Assembly (NCBI GenBank): GCA_019119165.1
Contig: DWXO01000061.1
Coordinates: 1-61,120, forward strand
From: Candidatus Flavonifractor intestinigallinarum
GTDB taxonomy: Bacteria; Bacillota; Clostridia; Oscillospirales; Oscillospiraceae
Length of the DNA: 61,120 bases
Direction of reading: 5' to 3'
Shown here: one piece after another, positions 6,918 through 15,006 of the stretch
Numbering within the stretch: position 1 is the first letter of the stretch
How the letters are laid out: each line of letters starts with the position of its first letter
Made by a program: the position numbers and the translations under genes
The notes under the pieces: generated by a model
Seen by the model: only the letters and a program-made list of their open reading frames with translations
Told to the model about the DNA's origin: nothing
The model's database searches: none

Positions 6918-8582
6918 ATGAATTCACCGCGTATCAAACGGTCTGGCAAGATTCTGCTGACCCTGTTTACCCTGATTTGCATCCTGGCAACGGCGGCTTT
7001 CGCCGAAGGCGATTCCACCGCTCAAATCGCGGCTTGGGGCACCATCGCATCTCTGCTGCCTCCCGTGGTAGCCATCATCCTGGCACTCATCACCAAGGAA
7101 GTGTATTCTTCTCTGTTCCTGGGCATCATCGTGGGCTGCCTGCTGTTCACCAACGGCAATCCCATTGACGCCCTTCAGGACTTCGTGTCCCGCCTGTGCA
7201 GCAACGCCGGCGGCAACATGGGTATCCTGATGTTCCTGGTCATCCTGGGCACCATGGTGGCCCTGATGATCCGGGCCGGCGGCTCCAAGGCCTATGGCGA
7301 CTGGGCCGTCAAGCACATCAAGACGAAGTCCGGCGCTCTGTGGTCCACCTTCATCCTGGCCATCGTGCTGGGCGTGGACGACTACTTCAACAACCTGACC
7401 ACCGGTAACGTGATGCGTCCCGTCACCGACGGCCACCACATCTCCCGCGCCAAGCTGTCCTATATGTGCGACGCTACCGCCGCTCCCGTTTGTATCATGA
7501 TGCCCGTGTCCTCCTGGGCCGCGGCTGTCACCGGTATCATCGGCAACGACGAACTGGGCTTCCAGATCTTCCTGAAGGCCATTCCTTACAACTACTACGC
7601 CATTCTGACCCTGGTGTTCATCATGGTTATGACCAGCCTGAACATCGACTACGGTCCCATGAAGAAGCACGAGGACAACGCCGCCAAGGGCGACCTGTAC
7701 ACCACCCCCGAGCGTCCTTTCGCCGGTGTGGAGGAAATGAAGTTCAATCCCAACGGAAAGGTCATCGACCTGGTGATCCCCGTGATCGTGCTGGTAGCCT
7801 GCTGCGTGGGCGCCATGATCTATGTGGGCTACCAGGGCGGCGGCACCGACCTCATCAGCGCCTTTGCCAACACCGACGCCTTCTCCGCTCTGCCTCTGGG
7901 TTCTCTGATTGCCCTGATCTTCACTATGATTTTCTTTATGGTGCGCCGCTCCATGAAGTTCACCGAACTGATGGACTGCCTGCCTGAGGGCTTCAAGCAG
8001 ATGGTGCCCGCCATCCTGATCCTCTGCCTGGCCTGGACCATCGGCGACGTGACCAAGGCTCTGGGCGCTCCCGAGTTCGTGGCTGACATCGTCTCCGGCT
8101 TCGGCGACAGCCTGCACAACTTCCTGCCCGCCGTGGTGTTCATTATCGCCGCGTTCCTGGGCTTCGCCACCGGTACCTCCTGGGGTACCTTCACTATCCT
8201 GCTGCCCATCGTCATCCCGGTGTTCTCCGGCGGCGTGGCGGCTGCCGATCTGACTGCCGATCTGATCAACGGCAACGAGATGCTGATGATCGCCATCGCT
8301 GCCACTCTGGGCGGCGCGGTTATGGGCGACCACTGCTCTCCCATCTCCGATACCACCATCATGGCCTCCTCCGGCGCTCAGTGCTACCACCTGAATCACG
8401 TGGCCACTCAGCTGCCCTACGCGGTTACCGTGGCGGCGGTCTGCTTCGTCAACTACATTCTGGCTGCTTTCGTCCAGAACATGATCCTGAACCTGCTGAT
8501 TGCTGTGGTTTCCATGGTGGTGGTGCTGGTTGTCATCGGCAAGGTCAACCACTCTATGAATATCCACTCTCAGCGGGACTGA
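6918..8582 (+). CDS. nhaC: NhaC-family Na+/H+ antiporter, copy 2
   Basis: This 554-aa paralogue of the previous gene starts at MNSPRIKRSG. An upstream in-frame extension exists, but the AGGAGGG site and alignment with copy 1 fix the start. It shares all NhaC hallmarks (AGGSKAYGDWAVKHIKTKSG, VDDYFNNLTTGNVMRPV, GDHCSPISDTTIMAS). Divergence is concentrated at the N-terminus, in the HLV/DFVSR loop and near the C-terminus, while the middle is nearly identical even at DNA level. Two separately promoted copies suggest different expression conditions or dosage. It converges on the DHHW gene at a duplicated terminator. Confidence 0.9.
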   Translation: MNSPRIKRSGKILLTLFTLICILATAAFAEGDSTAQIAAWGTIASLLPPVVAIILALITKEVYSSLFLGIIVGCLLFTNGNPIDALQDFVSRLCSNAGGNMGILMFLVILGTMVALMIRAGGSKAYGDWAVKHIKTKSGALWSTFILAIVLGVDDYFNNLTTGNVMRPVTDGHHISRAKLSYMCDATAAPVCIMMPVSSWAAAVTGIIGNDELGFQIFLKAIPYNYYAILTLVFIMVMTSLNIDYGPMKKHEDNAAKGDLYTTPERPFAGVEEMKFNPNGKVIDLVIPVIVLVACCVGAMIYVGYQGGGTDLISAFANTDAFSALPLGSLIALIFTMIFFMVRRSMKFTELMDCLPEGFKQMVPAILILCLAWTIGDVTKALGAPEFVADIVSGFGDSLHNFLPAVVFIIAAFLGFATGTSWGTFTILLPIVIPVFSGGVAAADLTADLINGNEMLMIAIAATLGGAVMGDHCSPISDTTIMASSGAQCYHLNHVATQLPYAVTVAAVCFVNYILAAFVQNMILNLLIAVVSMVVVLVVIGKVNHSMNIHSQRD

Positions 8583-8595
8583 TGAAAACAAAAAA

Positions 8596-8622
8596 AGTCC
8601 GGCCCTTTCAAAGGGCCGGACT
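8596..8622. terminator. Bidirectional terminator hairpin, left copy
   Basis: This is a 27-bp near-perfect palindrome beginning AGTCCGGCCC. A run of A's lies on its left, so it still terminates the minus-strand operon. It is identical to the hairpin at 8785-8811, and the two bracket the 162-bp element. Confidence 0.85.
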
Positions 8623-8784
8623 CAGCCCGTCGATAAACCCTCTGGGCGGAGGATTCGGAGGGAAAGATAGTGTGAAAGAAAACCGTCAGGGTTGTCTTTC
8701 GCGTGCAATCAACTGACTTTTGAGCACTTTTTTGAAGTGCTCAAAAGTCCAGCAGCTTGTCGAAAATACTTTTTCGACAAGCTG
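8623..8784 (+). repeat. 162-bp structured mobile-like element, copy A
   Basis: This non-coding unit starts CAGCCCGTCGATAAAC and ends TTTTTCGACAAGCTG, so its ends form an imperfect inverted repeat (CAGCccGTCGA and CAGCttGTCGA). Inside it are a GAAAGA/TCTTTC hairpin (8674-8700), a 15-bp stem hairpin (8715-8729 with 8735-8749) and a 14-bp stem hairpin at the right end (8753-8766 with 8771-8784). The copy at 60715-60876 has the same length and differs at four positions. No open reading frame is credible. The size suggests a MITE/REP-like unit mobilised in trans. The chosen strand is arbitrary. Confidence 0.85.
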
Positions 8785-8811
8785 AGTCCGGCCCTTTCAA
8801 AGGGCCGGACT
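8785..8811. terminator. Bidirectional terminator hairpin, right copy
   Basis: An exact 27-bp copy of 8596-8622, followed by six T's, lies 9 bp past the stop of the minus-strand DHHW gene. In the uninterrupted state there would be one hairpin with A's on the left and T's on the right. Confidence 0.85.
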
Positions 8812-8820
8812 TTTTTGCTG

Positions 8821-9957
8821 TTATCGGGTCATCCAGAACAGGTTGGTGTCGGTGACAAAGTTGGGCACGCTGTAGAGGACCAGAGCCTGATCGATGCCGT
8901 TCTGCTGGATGTAGTCAGCGATGGACAGCTTGTAGTAGCGCAGGTCGATCAGGTGGATCTCGGAGAAGTGGGGGGTGAGGAAGGGCACCAGGGAGTCGGC
9001 GTAGGAGTCCCGGATGATGAGCAGCTTAGGCTTGTCGGTATTGGGAGTCTTAACCACGCCAAGAGACTGGTTGCCGCCCAGGAACATGGAGTACTTATCC
9101 TTCACGGAGAGGAAGGAGGTGTCGTACAGGGAGCGGGGCACCTCCACCTGGTTGCCGGCGCTGTCGTAGGTGTAGCTGGTGACGGTGATGCCGGTGTCGG
9201 GCACATAGGTGGTGATGGTGTCGGGGTTCACCCAGCGCACGCCGGAGGAGGAGAACACCGTGCCGTAGAACTCAGTGGAGCGGACAGTCTCGGTGTAGGC
9301 GTCCAGAGGCACGGGGGTGTAACCCAGAGCCTCCGCCAGACCGGTGTAGCCGTAATAGGCGCCCAGGCTGGTCCAGTGGTGGTCAGTGCGGTAAAAGATG
9401 CTCTCATCCTTGTGCTCCCACAGGGCGCTGTACAGATCCGCCCAGGTGGCGCCGGGCACCGCCGCCTGGGCCTGGTCCAGCAGATCGGTCTGGCTGGCGT
9501 TGGGGGCCCCGTCGGGCAGCCGGTCGGCCCAGATGCAGGCCTGAGTGGGGATCAGGGAGAAGGTCACCGGAATATCCACACTTTCCACAAAGTTATTCAC
9601 ATAAGTGAGATTCTCGGTCACCTTGGCGGCGTCGGGCTGATTGAACCGGGTAATGAGGGTGTCCTGGTCGCAGAAGTAGACGTCGTTGTTCTCGTGCTTG
9701 CCCAGGATCCGCTCGCTGGAGGACTTCAGGGCAATCCACAGGTCCCGGCCCACAAACTGGTCGGTGGTGTAGGTCTCAAAGTCCTTCATAAACTGACCGC
9801 TCAACAAGCTGTCCACAGACAGCTTGGGCATCTGTTCCAGATTGCGGTTCTCCATTTCGGAGAACTCCCGGCTAGGAGTAGCGGCGTTGGCCACCAGGAA
9901 CAGCCCGATAAAGGCACAGAACAGAGCGCTGATGAAGATGCAGTATTTTTTCGACAT
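8821..9957 (-). CDS. DHHW family protein (AlgJ/AlgX-like cell-surface esterase domain)
   Basis: This 378-aa protein starts at MSKKYCIFISALFC. A TTG five codons upstream overlaps the GGAGG site and is rejected. Residues 1-25 form a signal anchor. The motif YRTDHHWTSLGAYYG, and a later RDSYADSLVPFL, place it in the DHHW/AlgX-type SGNH-like family. These proteins act on the outer face of the membrane with MBOAT acyltransferases in O-acetylating polysaccharides. The MBOAT gene lies 15 bp upstream in the same operon. The acceptor polymer is not shown by the sequence. Confidence 0.85.
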   Translation of the reverse strand: MSKKYCIFISALFCAFIGLFLVANAATPSREFSEMENRNLEQMPKLSVDSLLSGQFMKDFETYTTDQFVGRDLWIALKSSSERILGKHENNDVYFCDQDTLITRFNQPDAAKVTENLTYVNNFVESVDIPVTFSLIPTQACIWADRLPDGAPNASQTDLLDQAQAAVPGATWADLYSALWEHKDESIFYRTDHHWTSLGAYYGYTGLAEALGYTPVPLDAYTETVRSTEFYGTVFSSSGVRWVNPDTITTYVPDTGITVTSYTYDSAGNQVEVPRSLYDTSFLSVKDKYSMFLGGNQSLGVVKTPNTDKPKLLIIRDSYADSLVPFLTPHFSEIHLIDLRYYKLSIADYIQQNGIDQALVLYSVPNFVTDTNLFWMTR

Positions 9958-9972
9958 AATCAGAACCTCCAA

Positions 9973-11373
9973 TCAGAAGCGGAAATAGAGGAAGGGATTG
10001 TAGGTGGCGTCCACCAGATAGGCGGTGGAGAGGATCAGACCGGCCAGCAACACCACCGGCAGCACCACTTTCATGGGCTTCTCCGGCAGCTTTTTCCACA
10101 GCTTGGTAGCCAGCGGAGTGGCGGCCACGGCGCCGATGATCAGCATGGGCAGGAAGGAGGAGAAGTAGTAGCCCACGCTGGCACTGACAAGCCCGCCCTG
10201 GGCGTTGCCGAACATGGCGGCCAGATAGGCGCCCATGTGGTTGAAGTCCTCCACGGCAAAGATGGCCCAGCTGACCAGCACCAGGAACAGGGTGTAAATG
10301 TGCTGTACCACAGCGGGACACTTCTCCAGCAGCTTGCCCAGGAAGGCCTTCTCCAGAATGATGAGGGCGGCGAAGTAGAGGCCCCAGATCAGGAAATTCC
10401 AGCTGGCGCCGTGCCAGATGCCGGTGGCGGCCCAAACGACCAGCAGGTTGAAAAACAGCCGGGGCTTTTTCACCCGGTTGCCGCCCAGGGGGATATAGAG
10501 GTACTCCCGGAACCAGGAGCCCAGGGAGATGTGCCACCGGCGCCAGAACTCGGTGACCGACTTGGAGATATAGGGGTAATTGAAGTTCCGCAGGAACTCA
10601 AAGCCCAGCATCCGGCCCAGGCCCACAGCCATGTCGGAGTAGCCGGAGAAGTCGAAGTACAGCTGGAGGGAGAAGGCCACCACGCCCAGCCAGGCGCCGG
10701 AGACGGTGAGCTGGTCAGTGGGCAGGGCCAGATAGACGTCCCACAGCTTGCCGATGTTGTTGGCCAGCAGCACCTTCTTGGCCAGACCCACCACAAACAC
10801 CTGCACGCCGGAGGCAAACTGCTCCGGGGAGTGGGTGCGGTAGGTCATCTGGTCGGCCAGCTCCTTGTACTTGATGATGGGGCCGGCAATGAGCTGGGGG
10901 AAGAGGGTGACAAAGGTGCCGAAGCTGATGATGCTCTTCTGTACCTCCGCGTCCCCACGGTAGATGTCCACCGGGTAGGTCATGGTCTGGAAGGTGTAGA
11001 AGGAGATGCCGATGGGCAGAGTCAGGTTGAGCACCGGCATACCAACGCCGAAGTGCTGGAAGGTCCTGGCCACCAGATCCCAGTATTTAAAGAAGAACAG
11101 GATGGCCAGATTGAGGACCAATGCCACCGCCACGGCGATCCGCGCGCCCTTGTCGTCGCCCTGTAATTTTCGCCGGGCCACGATCAGGCCGCAGAAGTAA
11201 TCCAGCACGATGGTGAAAATCATCAGCAGGATATACTTGGGTTCGCCCCAGCCGTAAAAGACCAGGTTGACCACCAGCAGCCACAGGTTGCGCCATTTCA
11301 GAGGGGTAATGTAGTAGACGAGTAATACAATGGGTAGATATAGAAACAAGAAATACAAACTGGAAAAAACCAA
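9973..11373 (-). CDS. MBOAT family O-acyltransferase
   Basis: This 466-aa membrane protein resembles AlgI/PatB-type acyltransferases. It has about 11 hydrophobic segments and the motifs PIGISFYTFQTMTYPVDIYRG, FPQLIAGPIIKYKEL, YFDFSGYSDMAVGLGRM, EFWRRWHISLGSWFREYLYI and WHGASWNFLIWG, with the active-site histidine in the last. It should move acyl groups across the membrane to a surface polysaccharide or teichoic acid. The start is TTG at 11373 with AAGGTGAG seven bases upstream, giving the usual family start MVFSSLYFLF. It is followed by the DHHW gene. Confidence 0.9.
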   Translation of the reverse strand: MVFSSLYFLFLYLPIVLLVYYITPLKWRNLWLLVVNLVFYGWGEPKYILLMIFTIVLDYFCGLIVARRKLQGDDKGARIAVAVALVLNLAILFFFKYWDLVARTFQHFGVGMPVLNLTLPIGISFYTFQTMTYPVDIYRGDAEVQKSIISFGTFVTLFPQLIAGPIIKYKELADQMTYRTHSPEQFASGVQVFVVGLAKKVLLANNIGKLWDVYLALPTDQLTVSGAWLGVVAFSLQLYFDFSGYSDMAVGLGRMLGFEFLRNFNYPYISKSVTEFWRRWHISLGSWFREYLYIPLGGNRVKKPRLFFNLLVVWAATGIWHGASWNFLIWGLYFAALIILEKAFLGKLLEKCPAVVQHIYTLFLVLVSWAIFAVEDFNHMGAYLAAMFGNAQGGLVSASVGYYFSSFLPMLIIGAVAATPLATKLWKKLPEKPMKVVLPVVLLAGLILSTAYLVDATYNPFLYFRF

Positions 11374-11407
11374 CTGCTCACCTTCTCTTTACAGATCTCA
11401 GGAAAGA

Positions 11408-11434
11408 CGCCCAGCAGGCTTGCCCTGCCGGGCG
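11408..11434 (-). terminator. Hairpin between the DUF4358 and MBOAT genes
   Basis: CGCCCAGCAGG (11408-11418) pairs with CCTGCCGGGCG (11424-11434) with one mismatch. There is no U-run, so it may be an mRNA-processing or weak attenuation site rather than a full terminator. Confidence 0.35.
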
Positions 11435-11496
11435 CTGACATGATTATAATGGGTACGGCACCAGAGTGCAACTTCTATTCTACCCAAAAATACGGA

Positions 11497-12246
11497 TTAT
11501 TTTGTATAGCTGTTGAAGATGGTGACCGCGTCGTCGGCATACTCGCTGATGGCGAAGAGCACATAGTTGCCGTTGGTGACCAGCTTGTAGTTCTGCACCA
11601 GCTCATACTGCTCAGGCAGGTACTGGGACCACTGGGCGTCCAGGTCGGCCTGGCGCTTGGCAATGCCGGCCTTCACGGTGTCCATCTTGCCGTCCTTCAC
11701 CTTGGCGATGAAGAACTCGGTGGAGTGGACCCCCATCAGAGGCATCATGCACACATACTCCTCCAGATCGGAGGCGTTGATGCCGTACATGGCGGAGAGG
11801 GTGGCGTCGTCCATGGCGGTCAGGTTGGGCAGGCTCAGCTTGGAGATGTCATTCCACACGGACTGGACGGCGCTGGTCTCAGGCTTGCTCTCCGGCGTGG
11901 GGGTGGGGTTCACCGTGGGCTTGGGAGTAGCGGTGGGCTTGGTCGTGGGCTTGGGGGTAGCGGTAGGCTTGGTAGTAGGCTTAGCGGTAGGCTGAGCAGA
12001 GGGCTTGGCGGAGGGCTCAGTGCTCTCCTCCACGGGAGCGGAGCTCTCGGGCAGGGCGTCGGGGCTCTCCTCGGTGACGGGGGCGGAGTCCTCGGGAGAG
12101 GGCATAACGCTCTCCGCCACGGGAGGGGTAGTAACGGTGTTGGGGGTCTCAGCGATGCCGTCGTTGTTGCTGCCGCCGCCGCAGGCGGTCAGCATACCAA
12201 GGCTCAGCGTCCCGGCCAGAGCCAGGGCGAGAAAACGATGATTCAT
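11497..12246 (-). CDS. DUF4358 lipoprotein with Pro/Thr-rich linker
   Basis: This 249-aa protein starts MNHRFLALALAGTLSLGMLTACGGG, a lipoprotein signal with the lipobox LTAC. Residues about 30-125 are a low-complexity linker with repeated PTxKPT units. The C-terminal ~110 residues are a DUF4358 domain (SDLEEYVCMMPLMGVHSTEFFIAKVKDG, QAQWS-type helix, YALF-like end). DUF4358 genes are often found with MBOAT and DHHW genes, as here, so a role in surface-polymer acylation is inferred. The DNA encoding the linker is repetitive and prone to length change. AGGAGA lies upstream of the ATG. Confidence 0.8.
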   Translation of the reverse strand: MNHRFLALALAGTLSLGMLTACGGGSNNDGIAETPNTVTTPPVAESVMPSPEDSAPVTEESPDALPESSAPVEESTEPSAKPSAQPTAKPTTKPTATPKPTTKPTATPKPTVNPTPTPESKPETSAVQSVWNDISKLSLPNLTAMDDATLSAMYGINASDLEEYVCMMPLMGVHSTEFFIAKVKDGKMDTVKAGIAKRQADLDAQWSQYLPEQYELVQNYKLVTNGNYVLFAISEYADDAVTIFNSYTK

Positions 12247-12323
12247 AGGTGGATTCTCCTTTTCTATTTTTGTGATCGCTCTATTGGACGGCGGCGGCTG
12301 ACAAAAAGTTCCCGGGTTTCTGC

Positions 12324-12352
12324 AAAAAAACGCCCCCGCCGGAGCGGGAGCG
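12324..12352 (-). terminator. Terminator of the two-component operon
   Basis: On the minus strand GCTCCCGC pairs with GCGGGGGC (one G-U), followed by seven U's (A-run 12324-12330), 13 bp after the kinase stop. Confidence 0.85.
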
Positions 12353-12364
12353 CTGTAAGGCCCT

Positions 12365-13828
12365 TCAGACGGTGGGGGCGGAGCTGTCCATGGCGTCCAG
12401 AGGGAGCACCAGGGTGAAGCGGGTGCCCACCCCCGGCCAGGACACCACCTCAAACCAGCCGCCATGGCGGTCGGCGATCCACTTGGCAATGGACAGGCCC
12501 AGCCCGGCGCCGCCGGTCTGCCGGGCCCGGCTCTCGTCGGTGCGGTAGAAGCGGTCGAAGATGTGGGGCAGGCTTTGGGCGTCGATGCCCTGGCCCTGAT
12601 CGGCCACCGTCAGCCGGGCCAGGCCGTCCTTCCCCTGGACCGACAGGGTGATGCACCCCCGAGCGGGGGTGTACTTCAGGGCGTTGTCCACCAAAATACG
12701 CAGGGCCTGCTTGATGAGCCCCTCGTCGGCCACCACCGGCACGGCGCACAGCCATTTCCCCTCCAGCTGGTGGGTCTGGTCCAGCATCTGGGTCTCCCGC
12801 AGCACCTCGGCGGCCAGCTCGGTCAGGTCGCACAGCTGGGGGTGGAAGGGGACGGAGTCGTTGTCCCCCCGGGCCAGGAACAGCAGCTGCTCCACCAGCT
12901 GCTTCATGGAGTCGGCCTCCTGGCGGATGGCGTCGATGGCCTCCTGCCGGGTGGCGGGGTCGTCCTTGCCCCACCGGTCCAGCAGGCTGGCATAGCCCTG
13001 GATCACGGCGATGGGGGTACGCAGCTCATGGCTGGCGTCGGAGACAAACCGGGTTTGGGAGCGGTAGGCCTCGTTGATCCGGTCCAGCATGGCGTTGATG
13101 GCCTGGGCCAGGGCTTTCAGCTCCTTTTGGGCCCCGGTCACCGGGATGCGCCGGTCCAGATGGCTGGCGTTGATCTCGTCCAGTTCTCCGGCCAGGGCCT
13201 GGAGCTCCTCCGGCGACATGGAGCCCCCCAGCCGGGTGGCGGCGGCGGCCAGATCCTGGATGGGCCGCAGGGTGCGGCGGATGGTGCCCGCATTTTTGAA
13301 CAGGTTGAGCACCAGACTGACCAGCTGGCAGATCAGCACCACTCGCCCGGCAAAGACAAAGAGGGAGGCGGGCCGGGACAGGTCCAGGGTGATGGCCAAT
13401 TCCTGGCCCTGTACCTGAGTCACCAGGGTATAGCTGGTGGAGCCGCCGGTGGAGAAGATCATCAGGGGAATGAGATGCACCCTCCCCGGATCAAACCAGC
13501 GCTGGTCCCCCTCCAGCGCCTGGGGTCCGGGAAGCCAGTGGGGAAGCAGGATACCGTTGGGGTCCCCCTCCGCCTCCGTTACCGAATAGCTGCCGGCGGA
13601 CATCCATGCCGCGGCCTCCTCTGAGGGAGGCCCCTGTTCCTCCGCCAGCGCTTTCAGCTGGGAGGCCTGCCGGTCGGACCAGACGATGAGGCCCCCCCAG
13701 AACAGCAAAATGAGCAGGATGTCCAGCAGCAGATAGATTCCCAGCAGCCGGAAAAAGAGCCGGGCGTTGAGACGGGCCACAATGGAGGACTTGATGGGGC
13801 CGGTGGGTCGGGCGGTCTTGGTGGCCAT
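12365..13828 (-). CDS. Sensor histidine kinase
   Basis: This 487-aa kinase has membrane helices at about 26-49 and 157-177 flanking a ~105-residue extracytoplasmic sensor region. A HAMP-like linker follows, then a HisKA H-box (FVSDASHELRTPIAVIQGY, phospho-accepting His267). The ATP-binding domain has N-box (DNALKYTP), G1 (DQGQGI) and G2 (GGAGLGLSI). It should phosphorylate the OmpR-type regulator encoded two genes upstream. Four bp separate it from the flavodoxin-like gene, and the operon ends here. The stimulus is unknown. Confidence 0.92.
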   Translation of the reverse strand: MATKTARPTGPIKSSIVARLNARLFFRLLGIYLLLDILLILLFWGGLIVWSDRQASQLKALAEEQGPPSEEAAAWMSAGSYSVTEAEGDPNGILLPHWLPGPQALEGDQRWFDPGRVHLIPLMIFSTGGSTSYTLVTQVQGQELAITLDLSRPASLFVFAGRVVLICQLVSLVLNLFKNAGTIRRTLRPIQDLAAAATRLGGSMSPEELQALAGELDEINASHLDRRIPVTGAQKELKALAQAINAMLDRINEAYRSQTRFVSDASHELRTPIAVIQGYASLLDRWGKDDPATRQEAIDAIRQEADSMKQLVEQLLFLARGDNDSVPFHPQLCDLTELAAEVLRETQMLDQTHQLEGKWLCAVPVVADEGLIKQALRILVDNALKYTPARGCITLSVQGKDGLARLTVADQGQGIDAQSLPHIFDRFYRTDESRARQTGGAGLGLSIAKWIADRHGGWFEVVSWPGVGTRFTLVLPLDAMDSSAPTV

Positions 13829-13832
13829 GGCT

Positions 13833-14312
13833 TTATCCCTGGAGCCAGTTCAGCACCGGCTCCAGCTGGGGGGCGCTCACCCAGTCCGCCCCCAGCTCTA
13901 TGGCTTTTAGGGCCTGACGGGACTGGGAGTCGGTCTTTTTGGACAAAATGGCCTTCATCATGGCCATCATCATCTTGTACTTGCCCCGAATCCGAGCGGG
14001 CGCATAGCCGCCCCGCAGATAGAAGAGGGGCAGCCCGCTACAGTGGTTGTCCCCGGCCAGCTTGTCCAGATCACACTCCGGCGCCAGACCCACAGCGCAA
14101 ACGGCCTCCACCTGGAACCGGGAGGCCGCCTTTTTCAGCCCCTGGATCTTCCCGGCGCACAGCCAGCCCAGATAGAGCACCTGAGTCCCCCGGGGGAGGG
14201 CGGCGGCCTCCTCCAGCTGGTGGAGGGGCAGGCCGGTCTGGTGGGAGAGCAGGGTGGCGTACTGGGCGGTAAAGCCGGTATTGCTGGTGTAAACAATGGC
14301 GGATGCGTTCAT
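13833..14312 (-). CDS. Flavodoxin-like protein inside a two-component operon
   Basis: This 159-aa soluble protein begins with a flavodoxin phosphate-binding loop (IVYTSNTGFTAQYATLL; family pattern T/S-x-T-G-x-T) and carries a second flavin-loop candidate, YLGWLCAGKIQGLKK. It overlaps the response-regulator stop by ATGA and precedes the kinase start by 4 bp, so the three are translationally linked. A flavin protein in this position could sense redox state or serve an enzyme the pair regulates; both are inference. Length fits short-chain flavodoxins. Confidence 0.75.
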   Translation of the reverse strand: MNASAIVYTSNTGFTAQYATLLSHQTGLPLHQLEEAAALPRGTQVLYLGWLCAGKIQGLKKAASRFQVEAVCAVGLAPECDLDKLAGDNHCSGLPLFYLRGGYAPARIRGKYKMMMAMMKAILSKKTDSQSRQALKAIELGADWVSAPQLEPVLNWLQG

Positions 14313-14995
14313 TCCGATCCCTCCCGAATGACATAGCCCACACCCCGGACGGTGTGGATCAGCTTGATGTGGAACGCCTCATCCAGCTTGGTCCGCAGGA
14401 AGCGGATGTATACGTCCACGGTGTTGGTCTCGCCCATAAAGTCGAAGCCCCACACCTGCTCCAGCAGCTCCTCCCGGGAGAGCACCTTTTCCTTGTGTTC
14501 CAGCAGGCAGCGCAGCAGGTCGAACTCCCGGCGGGTGAGGGCCACGTTCTGGCCGTCCACCGTCACCAGATGCCGGTCCAGGTCCATGACCAGAGGCCCG
14601 GCGGTCAGCCTGCTGTCCGGCTGGGCGGGGGCGGGGCGCTTCCGCAGAGCGGCCCGGATGCGGGCCAGCAGCTCCTCGGTGGCAAAGGGCTTGGTCACAT
14701 AGTCGTCCGCCCCCATGTCCAGGCCGGACACCTTGTCCATCACCGTGTCCCGGGCGGTGAGCATGATGACGGGCACCTGGCTCTCCCGGCGCAGCCGGCG
14801 GAGCACCTCCATGCCGGAGAGAGCGGGCAGCATGATGTCCAGCAGCACCAGGTCGAACCGGCCGGACAGGGCCAGCTCCAGCCCCGTCCGGCCGTCAAAG
14901 GCCTTTTCCACCTGATAGCCCTCGTAATTCAGCTCCAGCTCTACCATACGAGCCAGTTTTTCCTCATCCTCCACCAGCAGGATACGCTCCTCCAC
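14309..14995 (-). CDS. OmpR/PhoB-family response regulator
   Basis: This 228-aa protein has a receiver domain (LLVEDE acidic pocket, Asp53 in LVLLDIMLPALSG, Thr80, Lys102 in VTKPF) and a C-terminal winged helix (LTRREFDLLRCLLEHKEKVLSREELLEQVWG, then VDVYIRFLRTKLD and IHTVRGVGYVI). It is expected to bind DNA as a phosphorylated dimer. It is encoded after the DUF4342 gene with an 11-bp gap and before the flavodoxin gene and its cognate kinase. Confidence 0.93.
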   Translation of the reverse strand: MEERILLVEDEEKLARMVELELNYEGYQVEKAFDGRTGLELALSGRFDLVLLDIMLPALSGMEVLRRLRRESQVPVIMLTARDTVMDKVSGLDMGADDYVTKPFATEELLARIRAALRKRPAPAQPDSRLTAGPLVMDLDRHLVTVDGQNVALTRREFDLLRCLLEHKEKVLSREELLEQVWGFDFMGETNTVDVYIRFLRTKLDEAFHIKLIHTVRGVGYVIREGSE

Positions 14996-15006
14996 GGTAC
15001 TTCACC

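Noticed and set aside
8692-11166. An 824-codon open frame on the plus strand opposite the DHHW and MBOAT genes
   Set aside because: It is an antisense shadow caused by high GC and strong codon bias. Its translation is low-complexity Gly/His/Val/Gln-rich and the minus-strand genes have clear family motifs.
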